Positions 8,620 through 16,253 of a stretch of DNA of 55,357 nucleotides are shown in pieces; the first letter of the stretch is position 1, and every line of letters begins with the position of its first letter. The translations under genes and the position numbers were made by a program. The stretch lies in the IMG/VR virus record IMGVR_UViG_3300010401_000009, positions 1 through 55,357 of that record; one strand, written 5' to 3'. Below the pieces are notes generated by a model. It was not told the origin of the DNA, ran no database searches, and saw only the letters and a program-made list of their open reading frames with translations. This DNA is from a virus.

Positions 8620-8843
8620 GGAGTGCCGAGCGGTTTAGCCTCACAGGCACTGACCGCGATCGTGCTTGGGCGCTCTGCGCTACCGGCAGCGTGCGGCACT
8701 GACCACTGCGCCAAAGTCCGGATTGTAGAGCTCCCGCTACGGCGGGCCAGCACGCCCGCAGCAGCCTTGCTTAGTTCCAGTGGAGATTGCTCGCCCGACA
8801 CGTGCTGGCATCGCGATTGCCCTCGAGTGACTCGAGGTGACCA
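8597..8843. other. Divergent intergenic region
   Basis: 247 bp between the minus operon and the RHH gene. It holds the right arm of the inverted repeat, a 10-bp direct repeat GGCACTGACC (8646-8655 and 8696-8705), and the palindrome in front of the RHH gene. No clear -35/-10 pair and no credible ORF were found. Confidence 0.5.
8821..8837. promoter_or_regulatory. 17-bp palindrome next to the RHH ribosome site
   Basis: CCTCGAGT-G-ACTCGAGG is a perfect palindrome around one central base. It also reads as two CTCGAG boxes three bases apart. It abuts the ribosome site GAGGTGA of the RHH gene and ends six bases before its ATG. Autoregulating RHH repressors typically bind such closely spaced half-sites at their own promoters. 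Confidence 0.6.
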
Positions 8844-9023
8844 ATGTTTCCAAGCGAGAAGAAGACCAAGAGAATCGTGATGCGCGTACCGGACAGCCTG
8901 CACAACCGCATCGCCGAGCTCGCATCCGCCGACAACAGAAAGATCGCAGACTGGGCGTACCTCGTGGTAAAGCGCGAGGTTGAGCGATCACCAAAACGTT
9001 CATCGTCCAGGCCTTCACAGTGA
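8844..9023 (+). CDS. Ribbon-helix-helix (Arc/MetJ/CopG-type) DNA-binding protein
   Basis: 59 residues with a strong ribosome site (GAGGTGA, six bases before ATG). A beta strand KKTKRIVMRVPDSL is followed by helix NRIAELASADN and helix KIADWAYLVVKREVE, the canonical RHH order, with the strand able to pair in a dimer and contact DNA. Length fits the family (45-60 residues plus a basic tail). RHH proteins act as dimers or tetramers on tandem half-sites. The palindrome at its own ribosome site suggests autorepression. It is followed by the sigma-54-activator-like gene after 82 bp in the same direction. Confidence 0.85.
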   Translation: MFPSEKKTKRIVMRVPDSLHNRIAELASADNRKIADWAYLVVKREVERSPKRSSSRPSQ

Positions 9024-9105
9024 CTCCCGTCGTAGAGCATCGCCTTGGCCCGCCGCGAGCATCGCAGCCGTCCCACGGTCGAATGATCGATCGCAGGAGG
9101 ACAGC

Positions 9106-9933
9106 ATGGAAGATTTCGCTGATGACCCCAATTCCTACGAGGAACCCACCCCGGCTCCTCCACCGAACATCACCCAGTACCTCGAGAGGCTGATCGGCTG
9201 GGGGCCGGAGCATGCGTCAGCCGTTGCGCGCGCAGCTGCTGCCGTCGAGCTGGCTCGCCAGCGACTCTCGCACCTGGCGCTGTTTGGCCCCGGCGACCTC
9301 GTTCCGATCGCGATGTCCATCCATCGACGCTCGCTCGGCGGTGAGCGTCCGTTCGTGGTGGTTGACCCCCGGCGTCTGGTAGACCCATGCTGCGGACGAT
9401 CACAGGCGCGCGCCATGCCGACCCTCGCAGCTGCCATGGACGCGGCGCAGGGGGGCACGGTGTGCATTCGCGCGGTCCGGATCCCGCGCGACTGGTACAC
9501 GGCGAGCGGCCGACTCGCCGACCCGCGCGACGATGTCAGGCTGATGGTGGCTTACCCGCCGACCCGCCTCGGAGACCTCGAACTCGCGCGGCCGTCACCC
9601 ATCGTCATCGCTCCGCTGGCCGGCCGTGACATCGCTCGGCTCATCGACGAGTACGCCGAAGAGGCGCGCGCCGACCTCGACATGCCGGCACCGGTCACCG
9701 CGGATCAGCGCGTCTGGATCACCGAGTTCTGCCACGACCACAACGCCGTCGAGGTGGCCGTGCGCCGATTCATCGCGCTTTCGTGCACGAGCGGCGTGTG
9801 CGATGCGGCCTACCACCTCGGGATGGCCCCGGTATCGCTCTCGAGGTGGATGAGGCGCCGGGGGCTGACCGTGCGAGCGGTGACCGGGCTCGACCCCTTG
9901 CCCGGCGCCCCGGGCCATAACACCGACACGTAG
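9106..9933 (+). CDS. Degenerate sigma-54-activator-like regulator (AAA+ relic plus HTH)
   Basis: 275 residues from the ATG at 9106 with an excellent ribosome site (AGGAGG, six bases). Residues 57-187 follow the order of an NtrC-type AAA+ domain: ALFGPGDLVPIAMSIHRRS in place of the Walker A helix, PFVVVDPRRL, QGGTVCIRAVRIPRD in place of GGTLFLDEI, VRLMVAYPP for the VRVIAAT strand, and IVIAPLAGRDIARLIDEY for the PPLRER-DI segment. The Walker A GKE, the Walker B acidic pair and the GAFTGA loop are all missing, so it cannot hydrolyse ATP. The C-terminus (AAYHLGMAPVSLSRWMRRRGL) is a Fis-like HTH. It may bind DNA without activating, or interfere with host sigma-54 regulation. Confidence 0.6.
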   Translation: MEDFADDPNSYEEPTPAPPPNITQYLERLIGWGPEHASAVARAAAAVELARQRLSHLALFGPGDLVPIAMSIHRRSLGGERPFVVVDPRRLVDPCCGRSQARAMPTLAAAMDAAQGGTVCIRAVRIPRDWYTASGRLADPRDDVRLMVAYPPTRLGDLELARPSPIVIAPLAGRDIARLIDEYAEEARADLDMPAPVTADQRVWITEFCHDHNAVEVAVRRFIALSCTSGVCDAAYHLGMAPVSLSRWMRRRGLTVRAVTGLDPLPGAPGHNTDT

Positions 9934-10176
9934 AACTCCGGACATGGCGCGCGCATGCGCCGCGAGCGCCTGAGCGCGCAGCGGCATGCACTCGATGTCA
10001 TGCCGGGTGGTTGCGCCTGCGTTGCTCTGGCGCGCTACGAGCATCTCCGATGCGGCATGAGCGCCCGCCAGGCCGCCACACCAACGCGCTCGCAAGGAGA
10101 CCAGCGATCGCGCCACCAAGACGACTCGGCGGGCCAGAGCACCATGCCACGCAACCGCGGTCGTGGGGTAGCGCAT
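9934..10176. other. Intergenic stretch without a confident gene
   Basis: Frames are open on both strands (plus from 9955, minus from 10176), but each runs into a better-supported gene in antisense and has Arg/Ala-biased composition. No promoter or terminator with a U-run was seen. A short plus-strand piece (ARYEHLRCGMSARQAA) looks faintly HTH-like. Confidence 0.4.
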
Positions 10177-10431
10177 TCAGCGCTTGGCGCCACCGATCTC
10201 GGGCGCCGGCGCGATGGCCACGTCGAGCGCGTCAACCTCGGAGAGCAACGCCCTGACGTGCGCGCGGCCGGAAGTCAGGCACAGGAACCGCGGCAGCAAA
10301 CGACGCGTCTCGGCGCACGATCTGCAGTGCTCGCCTTCGGAGTCGACGAACTCGGCCGCGCAATCCCTGCATCTGCGCGTGACCGGTCGAGACCGCGCCG
10401 TCGCCACAGCATCTTCGTCGGCTACCGACAT
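10177..10431 (-). CDS. Small zinc-ribbon protein
   Basis: 84 residues. CRDCAAEFVDSEGEHCRSC makes a four-Cys zinc site in the middle, followed by a helical C-terminus (HVRALLSEVDALDVAI). The composition is natural, whereas the opposite frames are not. It stands alone on the minus strand between two plus-strand genes, so it would need its own promoter. Function unknown. Confidence 0.5.
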   Translation of the reverse strand: MSVADEDAVATARSRPVTRRCRDCAAEFVDSEGEHCRSCAETRRLLPRFLCLTSGRAHVRALLSEVDALDVAIAPAPEIGGAKR

Positions 10432-10691
10432 CGTATCCAGTGTACAGGTTCCGGGGAAGCGGCGCGGCTCCCTGTCCGGTGGTGCGAGGTATCACGCCTC
10501 ACCGCACACCGCGCCGCTTTCCCGACTGTGCAACGGTGCCACTACCGATCACGTAATCCAATCCGGAATGACAGTCTCACCTTTGCCGTTGCATGGCCGG
10601 TGACGTTTTGTTGTAGTGCGCGCGGGCGCCACGGCGCCCTATCAACATGGCGGCTTTCCCTAGCCGCCCTCACAAGGAAAGGTATCGACGT
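10432..10691. other. Intergenic region upstream of the secreted-protein gene
   Basis: 260 bp containing a 16-bp palindrome GGGCGCC-AC-GGCGCCC (10624-10639) and a hairpin GGCGGCT/AGCCGCC (10649-10655 and 10662-10668) just before the ribosome site. These probably control the plus-strand gene at 10692. No convincing -35/-10 pair was found. Confidence 0.45.
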
Positions 10692-11642
10692 ATGAGAAGA
10701 CTGTGTTTCGCGTTCCTGTTTTCGTTGTTTTGTAGCGCAGCATCAGGTGGTTGCGACCAGCTGAGCGATGACCCGGCCAGCTCTCAGGTGGTAGCGGCTG
10801 ACACCTCGAGCGGGTTCACGATCAACCCGGCGTCGGGGTGGCCAGATCCCGGCCAGGGCCAGAACTGGATCCGGCTCGCTAGCACCGTGACCGGGACCGG
10901 CGCGTGGAACGTCGGGCTGTCCCTTCCGGTGGGTATCACAGTTCCCCAGATCGCCACCAGCATCATCGACAGCTCGACGTCCGACGTCGTGATGATGCTC
11001 GTGAGCTACTCGGGCGCCAGCCTCACGACCTTCACGATCCTCGGCCAGGCCAACTCCAACGGCACGGGCGCGCAGACGCTGATCATCCCCGGCGGCCACG
11101 TCGTGACCTCGACCGACAGCCTCGTGATCCGGTTCACCACGCCGGGGTCGACTTCGACACCAACCGTAGGCGCTATCGGGGTGGGTGCCATACCTGCGCT
11201 GGCATCGACCAAGCGAGTTCACATCAACGCTGCAGCAGCCGCCACGAACACTGACGCGCCCGCTGCTATCCTGGGTGCGGGTACCACGTGGTATGTAACC
11301 AATCCAACACGCCTATTCTACCCTCTATCGATGGCCACAGGAGATCGCATTACTGGATACCGAGTGTGGGCTGGTAAGTTCAGCGATCTTCACACGGTGC
11401 TCTGCGCCAGGCTATTTCGCTCAGACTCAAGCCTAACGGTGTCGGGTAACGGCGGTAACACCGTAGAGGTAAATAAGCAGTGTTCATCGGCCTCATCTCC
11501 AGGAGCGATCACACTTGGCGCAGACACGATCAGCGAGGTGGTTGGCGACGGCGCATCGTACAGTATATCCGTAGACTCAAGCAGTGGATCGGCTGTCGAT
11601 ATGTTCGGAGATGCCGAGCTAACGTTCGCAACGTCGCCTTAG
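10692..11642 (+). CDS. Secreted (lipo)protein sharing a C-terminal domain with the convergent tail-fibre gene
   Basis: 316 residues; ATG at 10692 with GGAAAGG nine bases upstream. Residues 1-20 are a signal peptide (MRRLCFAFLFSLFCSAASGG) ending at a Cys that could be lipidated, although the lipobox is imperfect. The middle is Ser/Thr/Gly-rich beta structure. The last 120 residues (RLFYPLSMATGDRITGYRVW ... SPGAITLG) align with the end of the opposing gene (QILCPVNLTAGRVATTWSVF ... APGAITLG). This is a single gene on the plus strand inside late minus genes with its own upstream palindromes, i.e. a moron-like cargo gene. Its last four bases overlap the opposing gene. Codons in the 3' third are AT-richer than in neighbours. 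Confidence 0.7.
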   Translation: MRRLCFAFLFSLFCSAASGGCDQLSDDPASSQVVAADTSSGFTINPASGWPDPGQGQNWIRLASTVTGTGAWNVGLSLPVGITVPQIATSIIDSSTSDVVMMLVSYSGASLTTFTILGQANSNGTGAQTLIIPGGHVVTSTDSLVIRFTTPGSTSTPTVGAIGVGAIPALASTKRVHINAAAAATNTDAPAAILGAGTTWYVTNPTRLFYPLSMATGDRITGYRVWAGKFSDLHTVLCARLFRSDSSLTVSGNGGNTVEVNKQCSSASSPGAITLGADTISEVVGDGASYSISVDSSSGSAVDMFGDAELTFATSP

Positions 11643-12736
11643 CCGATCGACCATCCGAGTAATTTATCACCGGTGGCAACGCCGCCACCGGCAGTTTCAA
11701 TCTCTAGCACATGGTTGGCGGATACAGTGAACGTTCCGGTTGTGCCGAGCGTGATTGCGCCCGGGGCGTTGGCGTTGTTAGACGCAGTGGCAAGCTGCGT
11801 GCGCACGTTGGTCGACATGTTCTTGTCCCAAAGCGTTGCAGTCAACGTGGTTGCGTTGCTGGTCGCCTTGTTGAAGAACACAGACCACGTTGTCGCTACA
11901 CGACCTGCCGTGAGATTTACTGGGCAGAGGATTTGTTGCGCGCCGACACTGAGGTCAATGAACTCACCGGTTACGCCGTTAGCCTTAGTGAAGGTGTATC
12001 CAGCACCTGATGCGAATATAGCTTCACCGGCAGCGTGGGGCTCCTGCCCAACGAATCCGATGATGCCGGTCGCATCGACCTGCAGAGGTATCGGGCCGGA
12101 TGGCAGCGCACCAGGTAGCGTGAGCTGGAACGTGCTCGCCAGCCCGGCCGGCGCCTTGATCGTCACCGAGTTGGTTGGTGCGGGGGTGTTTCCCACCCCG
12201 AGGAACTCGAAGAAGCTGATGTCCGAGGTCCGCTGCTTCGCGAACTGGCGCACCCCGGCGCCGGTCTGCTGCTGGAACAGGTAGGCGTCCAACGCATCGA
12301 CGAACGAGACCAGCGCGCCGACGCCGTTGTAGTCGCCCCCGATCCCCCCGGTGAAGGCGTTGATGTTCATCGCGGCGCCCAAGGTCAGCTGCACGTTGGC
12401 GCCCACCTGCGTGCGCCAGTAGAGCTCGCCGGAGATGGTCCCCGACGTCCCGTCGCCCACGAACAGAGACCCGTTGAGGCCGATGGGCGGCGGCACCGTG
12501 GCGAACGCGATGGCCTTCAGCCCCGTGAACGCCCGCTTGTTACCCCCGGCGTCGAACATCGGGAAGTCGGCGTCGGGGTTGATGGTCGAGAGCTGGATCC
12601 GCGCCCCGGCCCCCGGCGCGTGGCTGTGGGCGTCGATCGCCAAGAACATCGCATCGAGCAGGACATCCCAGACGTCGCCGTCGCCATGGTCGGTCGGCCG
12701 GATCAATCCCATGTTGGGTGTAGCAGGCTGTGGCAT
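11639..12736 (-). CDS. Tail fibre/appendage protein
   Basis: 365 residues with a good ribosome site (GAGGAGCCAGCT-ATG). The N-terminus (NMGLIRPTDHGDGDVWDVLLDAMFLAID) is typical of virion-anchored appendage proteins, followed by repeats of short beta strands. The C-terminal 120 residues form a beta-sandwich-like domain with APGAITLG, homologous to that of the secreted protein encoded convergently. It ends within four bases of that gene. Located after the glycine-rich adhesin and a small protein, it probably forms part of the host-recognition device. Confidence 0.65.
   Translation of the reverse strand: MPQPATPNMGLIRPTDHGDGDVWDVLLDAMFLAIDAHSHAPGAGARIQLSTINPDADFPMFDAGGNKRAFTGLKAIAFATVPPPIGLNGSLFVGDGTSGTISGELYWRTQVGANVQLTLGAAMNINAFTGGIGGDYNGVGALVSFVDALDAYLFQQQTGAGVRQFAKQRTSDISFFEFLGVGNTPAPTNSVTIKAPAGLASTFQLTLPGALPSGPIPLQVDATGIIGFVGQEPHAAGEAIFASGAGYTFTKANGVTGEFIDLSVGAQQILCPVNLTAGRVATTWSVFFNKATSNATTLTATLWDKNMSTNVRTQLATASNNANAPGAITLGTTGTFTVSANHVLEIETAGGGVATGDKLLGWSIG
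11670..11691 (+). terminator. Possible hairpin terminator for the plus-strand secreted-protein gene
   Basis: CCGGTGGC (11670-11677) and GCCACCGG (11684-11691) form an 8-bp stem with a 6-base loop, 28 bp after the plus gene stop, followed by a weak T-rich tail (CAGTTTCA). It lies inside the 3' end of the minus gene, so it may equally be coding coincidence. Confidence 0.35.
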
Positions 12737-12746
12737 AGCTGGCTCC

Positions 12747-13001
12747 TCAGGAGGTTGGCCCGCCCCACACCGTGATCACGGCATCGGGCGGGATGGGGTC
12801 GTTGAGCTCGAGGGATAGAGCGCGCGCGGCATCGATGATCGCTGCGGTGGTGCCGGCGACGTCGAGCCCCATGGTGATCTGCGCGGTGCCAGAGCCGAAC
12901 TGCTGCCGGCCGTCCATGAACCAGCGGAGCTGCACCTGGCACTTCCCCGGCTCCGCGCCGAAGCTCCCGCCGATCTGCACGACCTGGATGATCACGAGCA
13001 T
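12747..13001 (-). CDS. Small beta-rich protein of the tail-appendage cluster
   Basis: 84 residues from the ATG at 13001 with AGGAG seven bases upstream. It begins MLVIIQVVQIGGSF and contains QVQLRWFMDGRQQFGSGTAQITMGL, an alternating strand pattern. No Cys-rich site and no signal peptide. It sits between the glycine-rich adhesin and the fibre gene and may be a chaperone or small structural partner. Family not recognised. Confidence 0.65.
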   Translation of the reverse strand: MLVIIQVVQIGGSFGAEPGKCQVQLRWFMDGRQQFGSGTAQITMGLDVAGTTAAIIDAARALSLELNDPIPPDAVITVWGGPTS

Positions 13002-13009
13002 GAGGTCTC

Positions 13010-13834
13010 CTAGCTGTAGGGCACGAGGATGAATCCGCCGGCCGCGCCGGCGCCGCCGGCGGCGCTGACACCGCCACCACCACCGCCGCCGAGCCCGGTC
13101 GTGGGCGCAGCCTGTCCCGTTCCTGAGGCGACGGCGACGCCGCCGGGCCCGAGGTCGGTCGCACCGCCCGCCCCCGACCACCCGGCGACACCGGGGTCAC
13201 CGAATGACGATCCTCCGAGCCCGTACGTGATGATCCCTCCGGGGCCGGTACCGCCAGCGGGTACGCTGCTGATCGCGCTGTTGATCCCGGCAGCAGATGC
13301 CACGCCGCCACCAGGACCTCCACCGCCGAAGGTGTAGGTCACGCCATTGATCGTGATCGTACTCGGCCCGCCGAAACTCCCGCTCGATCCCGCGGCGCTG
13401 CCCCCGCCCCCACCGGCCCCCGAGGTCCACGTGATCGCCAGCGAGGCCAGCGGAACGCCGGGCGTCCCGATCCACTGGTCCATCTTCGCACCGCTCGAGC
13501 CGCCGGCCGCCGCGCCACCCACGACAGCTCCCCCGCCACCGCCACCGCCACCGATGCCGGTCAGATGCACGACGCACGTCCCCGCGGGCAGCGTGTCGCT
13601 GCCGCTCGCGGTGAGCACCATGGCAGCGGCCAGCAGGCGGCCAGACGTCGGCACCGCTGCCGCGGCGCTCGCGGCGGCGTCAGCCGAAGTTTGCGCGGCC
13701 ACCCCGACCGCGAGCGCCTGCTGCATCGACGGACCGATGTGCTGGAGCGCGCGCTGCGTGTCGTCGTCGGTGCTCACGCGCGGCAGGAGCATCGCAGCGC
13801 CGGGTGGTGGCCGGCTCGGCGGCAGCGCCGGCAT
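13010..13834 (-). CDS. Glycine-rich adhesin
   Basis: 274 residues; the ATG at 13834 overlaps the adaptor stop (ATGA). Residues 1-85 contain a helical attachment region (DDTQRALQHIGPSMQQALAV). The remainder carries many poly-Gly runs alternating with hydrophobic strands and ends in AAGGFILVPYS. Known glycine-rich adhesins of this kind (polyglycine-II sandwich type, as in phage S16 gp38) sit at fibre tips and determine host range through loops between Gly motifs. Assignment is by composition and the typical C-terminal pattern. Confidence 0.65.
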   Translation of the reverse strand: MPALPPSRPPPGAAMLLPRVSTDDDTQRALQHIGPSMQQALAVGVAAQTSADAAASAAAAVPTSGRLLAAAMVLTASGSDTLPAGTCVVHLTGIGGGGGGGGAVVGGAAAGGSSGAKMDQWIGTPGVPLASLAITWTSGAGGGGGSAAGSSGSFGGPSTITINGVTYTFGGGGPGGGVASAAGINSAISSVPAGGTGPGGIITYGLGGSSFGDPGVAGWSGAGGATDLGPGGVAVASGTGQAAPTTGLGGGGGGGVSAAGGAGAAGGFILVPYS

Positions 13835-14535
13835 CAGAACAGGTCGTCTTCCCAGCCGGGCCCGATGCGCTCGTGGCGCGGGCCGGCCGGGTCGAGGTAG
13901 AAGGGCTCCCCCTGGTCGCGGTTGCCCGCGTCCGTGCGAAGTCCAGACATGCCCTCTGCGATCTTCCGGTCGCCCGGCGTCGGGTCGAGCTCGGAACGGA
14001 ATAGCGTCTCGCGGTACGCGTACGCCACCACCAGCATCTCCTCGCTCGGGACGTCGAACGTGATCGCCGTGGGGTCCGTCGTGCTCGCGAACTGCGGAGC
14101 GGTCGGGATCCAGAAGATCCGACCCGTGCCCGCCGGCGGGACCGGCACGAAGATCAGGTTGCCGGCCTGCAGCCGGTATCGTAGCCGCGCCACCGTCGTG
14201 GACGGCACCGCGCTCCACCGGTGCGCCGCATCGATGTCGTGCGGCGGGCACTTGCGGAACCGCACGCCGTCCGAGCTCACGTCGAGGTGACGGAGCTCGA
14301 AGAAGTTGGGTGCGATCGTTGCGAGCGCGTACGTGTCCACGCCCGCGACGATCGGAAAGTTCGCCTGCAAGGTGTAGTAGTCCTTGTAGGCATTGGTCAT
14401 CGCCCGGTAGCCAACGATCAGCCCGTAGTTGATGTACTGCAGTAGCTTGTCGGGCGTGATGTCCGACGATCCCTCCCACCCGCCGAGTTGCTGAACGGCG
14501 AGTGAGAGCTGAGCGAAGGTCCGGGTGTAGGCCAC
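13834..14535 (-). CDS. Head-tail adaptor (P22 gp4 / T7 gp11-like)
   Basis: 233 residues. The N-terminal helices (MAYTRTFAQLSLAVQQLGGW, DITPDKLLQYINYGLIVGYRAM), followed by strands LIFVPVPPAGTGRIFWIPTAP and a helix EEMLVVAYAYRETLF, match short-tailed phage adaptors that dock under the portal. Length is in the family range (about 160-240). Position after capsid and decoration genes and before tail genes supports it. Confidence 0.7.
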   Translation of the reverse strand: MAYTRTFAQLSLAVQQLGGWEGSSDITPDKLLQYINYGLIVGYRAMTNAYKDYYTLQANFPIVAGVDTYALATIAPNFFELRHLDVSSDGVRFRKCPPHDIDAAHRWSAVPSTTVARLRYRLQAGNLIFVPVPPAGTGRIFWIPTAPQFASTTDPTAITFDVPSEEMLVVAYAYRETLFRSELDPTPGDRKIAEGMSGLRTDAGNRDQGEPFYLDPAGPRHERIGPGWEDDLF

Positions 14536-14543
14536 GGTTTACC

Positions 14544-14966
14544 TCAGTAGGTCGGCTTGACCTTCTGGCCGAAGATCGTGAAGGTCACGAAGTCGGTGGC
14601 CGCCAGGTCGGTAGCCACCAGGCCATCGGCGTTCAACACGCTGAAGCTGATGGTCTGCGTCGAGTTGTTGTAGTCCTGGATCTGGACCTTCTTCCCATCG
14701 GTTCCGGCCAGCGTCGGGATTATCTCGATGACGTGGCCGGTGACGTCGCGCAGCTTCGCCGTGTACACGCCGGCACCGCTGCGCGCGATGTCCGCAGCCG
14801 TCGTGCTCACAAAGTTGTTGCTGGCGAACATGAAGCCCTTCCACGACGTGTTTGAAAACGTCGTGGGGGCTCGGACGGGGGCAGCCGCGCCGGCGCCCTG
14901 CACCTTCGCGAAGAAGATGACGAGCTCGGCGGGCATTCCATATGCTGGGTTCTCACTCTGCTGCAT
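14544..14966 (-). CDS. Putative capsid decoration protein
   Basis: 140 residues, beta-rich, no Cys (NTSWKGFMFASNNFVST; VIEIIPTLAGTDGKKVQIQ). It directly follows the major capsid gene with a 9-bp gap, the usual place for head decoration or fibre proteins. Function is inferred from position and fold tendency. Confidence 0.55.
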   Translation of the reverse strand: MQQSENPAYGMPAELVIFFAKVQGAGAAAPVRAPTTFSNTSWKGFMFASNNFVSTTAADIARSGAGVYTAKLRDVTGHVIEIIPTLAGTDGKKVQIQDYNNSTQTISFSVLNADGLVATDLAATDFVTFTIFGQKVKPTY

Positions 14967-14975
14967 GGCGATACC

Positions 14976-16235
14976 TCACGGAAGGATGATCACGCAGTTG
15001 TATCCGGGGGCCTTGCAACTGAAGTTGAAGTACTCCCCCACGCGCGCCTCGTAGGAGTCGGATGCCTCTGACACCTTGATGATCGACCCCGCGCGCTTCT
15101 GGAGGAAGTTCGGCGCGGGGCCCGCGCTGAACATGCACCAGCTCGACCATGTGAGGACGTAGATGCGCTTCAGCGGGCAGCACCGGTCCGTATAGATGGT
15201 CAGGTCATGGCCGTTGAGGTTGACGCTGAACCCCTTGTAGCCAATCGTGGTCATCTTCGTCCCGTCGTACGCGACCGGAGACGTCGTGATCCACTTGCCC
15301 TCCATCTGCTTGGTGAGCGTCCCGAACTGCACCGGGTTCATCCAGACGACGTCGGGGTCACCCGAGATGTTGTCGACGAGCGCTACCGCATCCACGAGCA
15401 GGTTGGCGATGCTCTGACCCGCAGTTCCGGTGATGCGCACGCCGCCCAGGAACTCGGTCTCCGCCGTGCGGTCGACGCCATAGAACAGCGTCGAGGTGGG
15501 AGCCGTGTCGGGAACCCAGTCGGATAGTCCGCTGGGCGCGAGTGCGGTTCCGCCATTCTGACCATCGCCGTTCAGGTACACGAAGTCCGTGTTGACCATA
15601 GCGGCGATGCCCGCGGTACCGTTGCCCGTTAGGGTAAATGCGCCGGTGGCGCGCGTGACCGTCGCGATCGTCACGGTGCCGGCGCGGAGAGCGCTTCCGA
15701 GCGTCGCCGAGGCCTGCAGAATCTCGCCCTGCCGCACGCCCCACACCGAGCTGATGTCGGCGAACACGAGGTTCGGTGTGGCGACGTTACACGCACCGTC
15801 GAGCGCTCCGATCTCTCCGGCCTGAGACCGGAAGAAGCGAAAGTTGATGTAGTTGCCCTCGGCCTCGATGGCGTTGTCGAACTCGTCGAACGCGCTCTCG
15901 AACGCGTCCTCGTCTCCGGTCGCGGTCGCCTCGATGGCCTGGTTGTCGACGCGCGCCAGACGATAATGCGCCCGGCGAGACACCAGGAATGCCTTGTAGC
16001 TAGAGGTGTTGTTCGCCGCGTTCGTCACCGCGGTCGAGAACGTCGAACTCCCGCCCCCCGGCAAGGCGATCATGATGGGCTGCACCCATTCACGACCACC
16101 GGCGTTGGTCTTCTTCTGGCTCTTGGCGAGCATCCCGGTCGCCTTATTGCGCTGCATCGCCATGCGGGCGAGCTCGAACGGCGAGTAGTGCTCCTTGATG
16201 ACTGGGTCGAGTACGGTCAGATCTGTGACGGCCAT
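14976..16235 (-). CDS. Major capsid protein
   Basis: 419 residues. The N-terminal segment (DPVIKEHYSPFELARMAMQR) is followed by mixed alpha/beta sequence with DAFESAFDEFDNAIEAEGNYINFRF-type spine helices, and a C-terminal strand region (EARVGEYFNFSCKAPGYNCVI). The order portal-scaffold-this gene-adaptor and the length are those of HK97-fold capsid proteins of P22-like phages. It is expected to form the icosahedral shell on the scaffold. Confidence 0.8.
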   Translation of the reverse strand: MAVTDLTVLDPVIKEHYSPFELARMAMQRNKATGMLAKSQKKTNAGGREWVQPIMIALPGGGSSTFSTAVTNAANNTSSYKAFLVSRRAHYRLARVDNQAIEATATGDEDAFESAFDEFDNAIEAEGNYINFRFFRSQAGEIGALDGACNVATPNLVFADISSVWGVRQGEILQASATLGSALRAGTVTIATVTRATGAFTLTGNGTAGIAAMVNTDFVYLNGDGQNGGTALAPSGLSDWVPDTAPTSTLFYGVDRTAETEFLGGVRITGTAGQSIANLLVDAVALVDNISGDPDVVWMNPVQFGTLTKQMEGKWITTSPVAYDGTKMTTIGYKGFSVNLNGHDLTIYTDRCCPLKRIYVLTWSSWCMFSAGPAPNFLQKRAGSIIKVSEASDSYEARVGEYFNFSCKAPGYNCVIILP

Positions 16236-16253
16236 GGGTCAGGTCCTCGTGGG

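Noticed and set aside
9595-10176. Minus ORF of 193 codons starting right after the zinc-ribbon gene
   Set aside because: Its second half is antisense to the sigma-54-activator-like gene, and the composition of the first half is not convincing.
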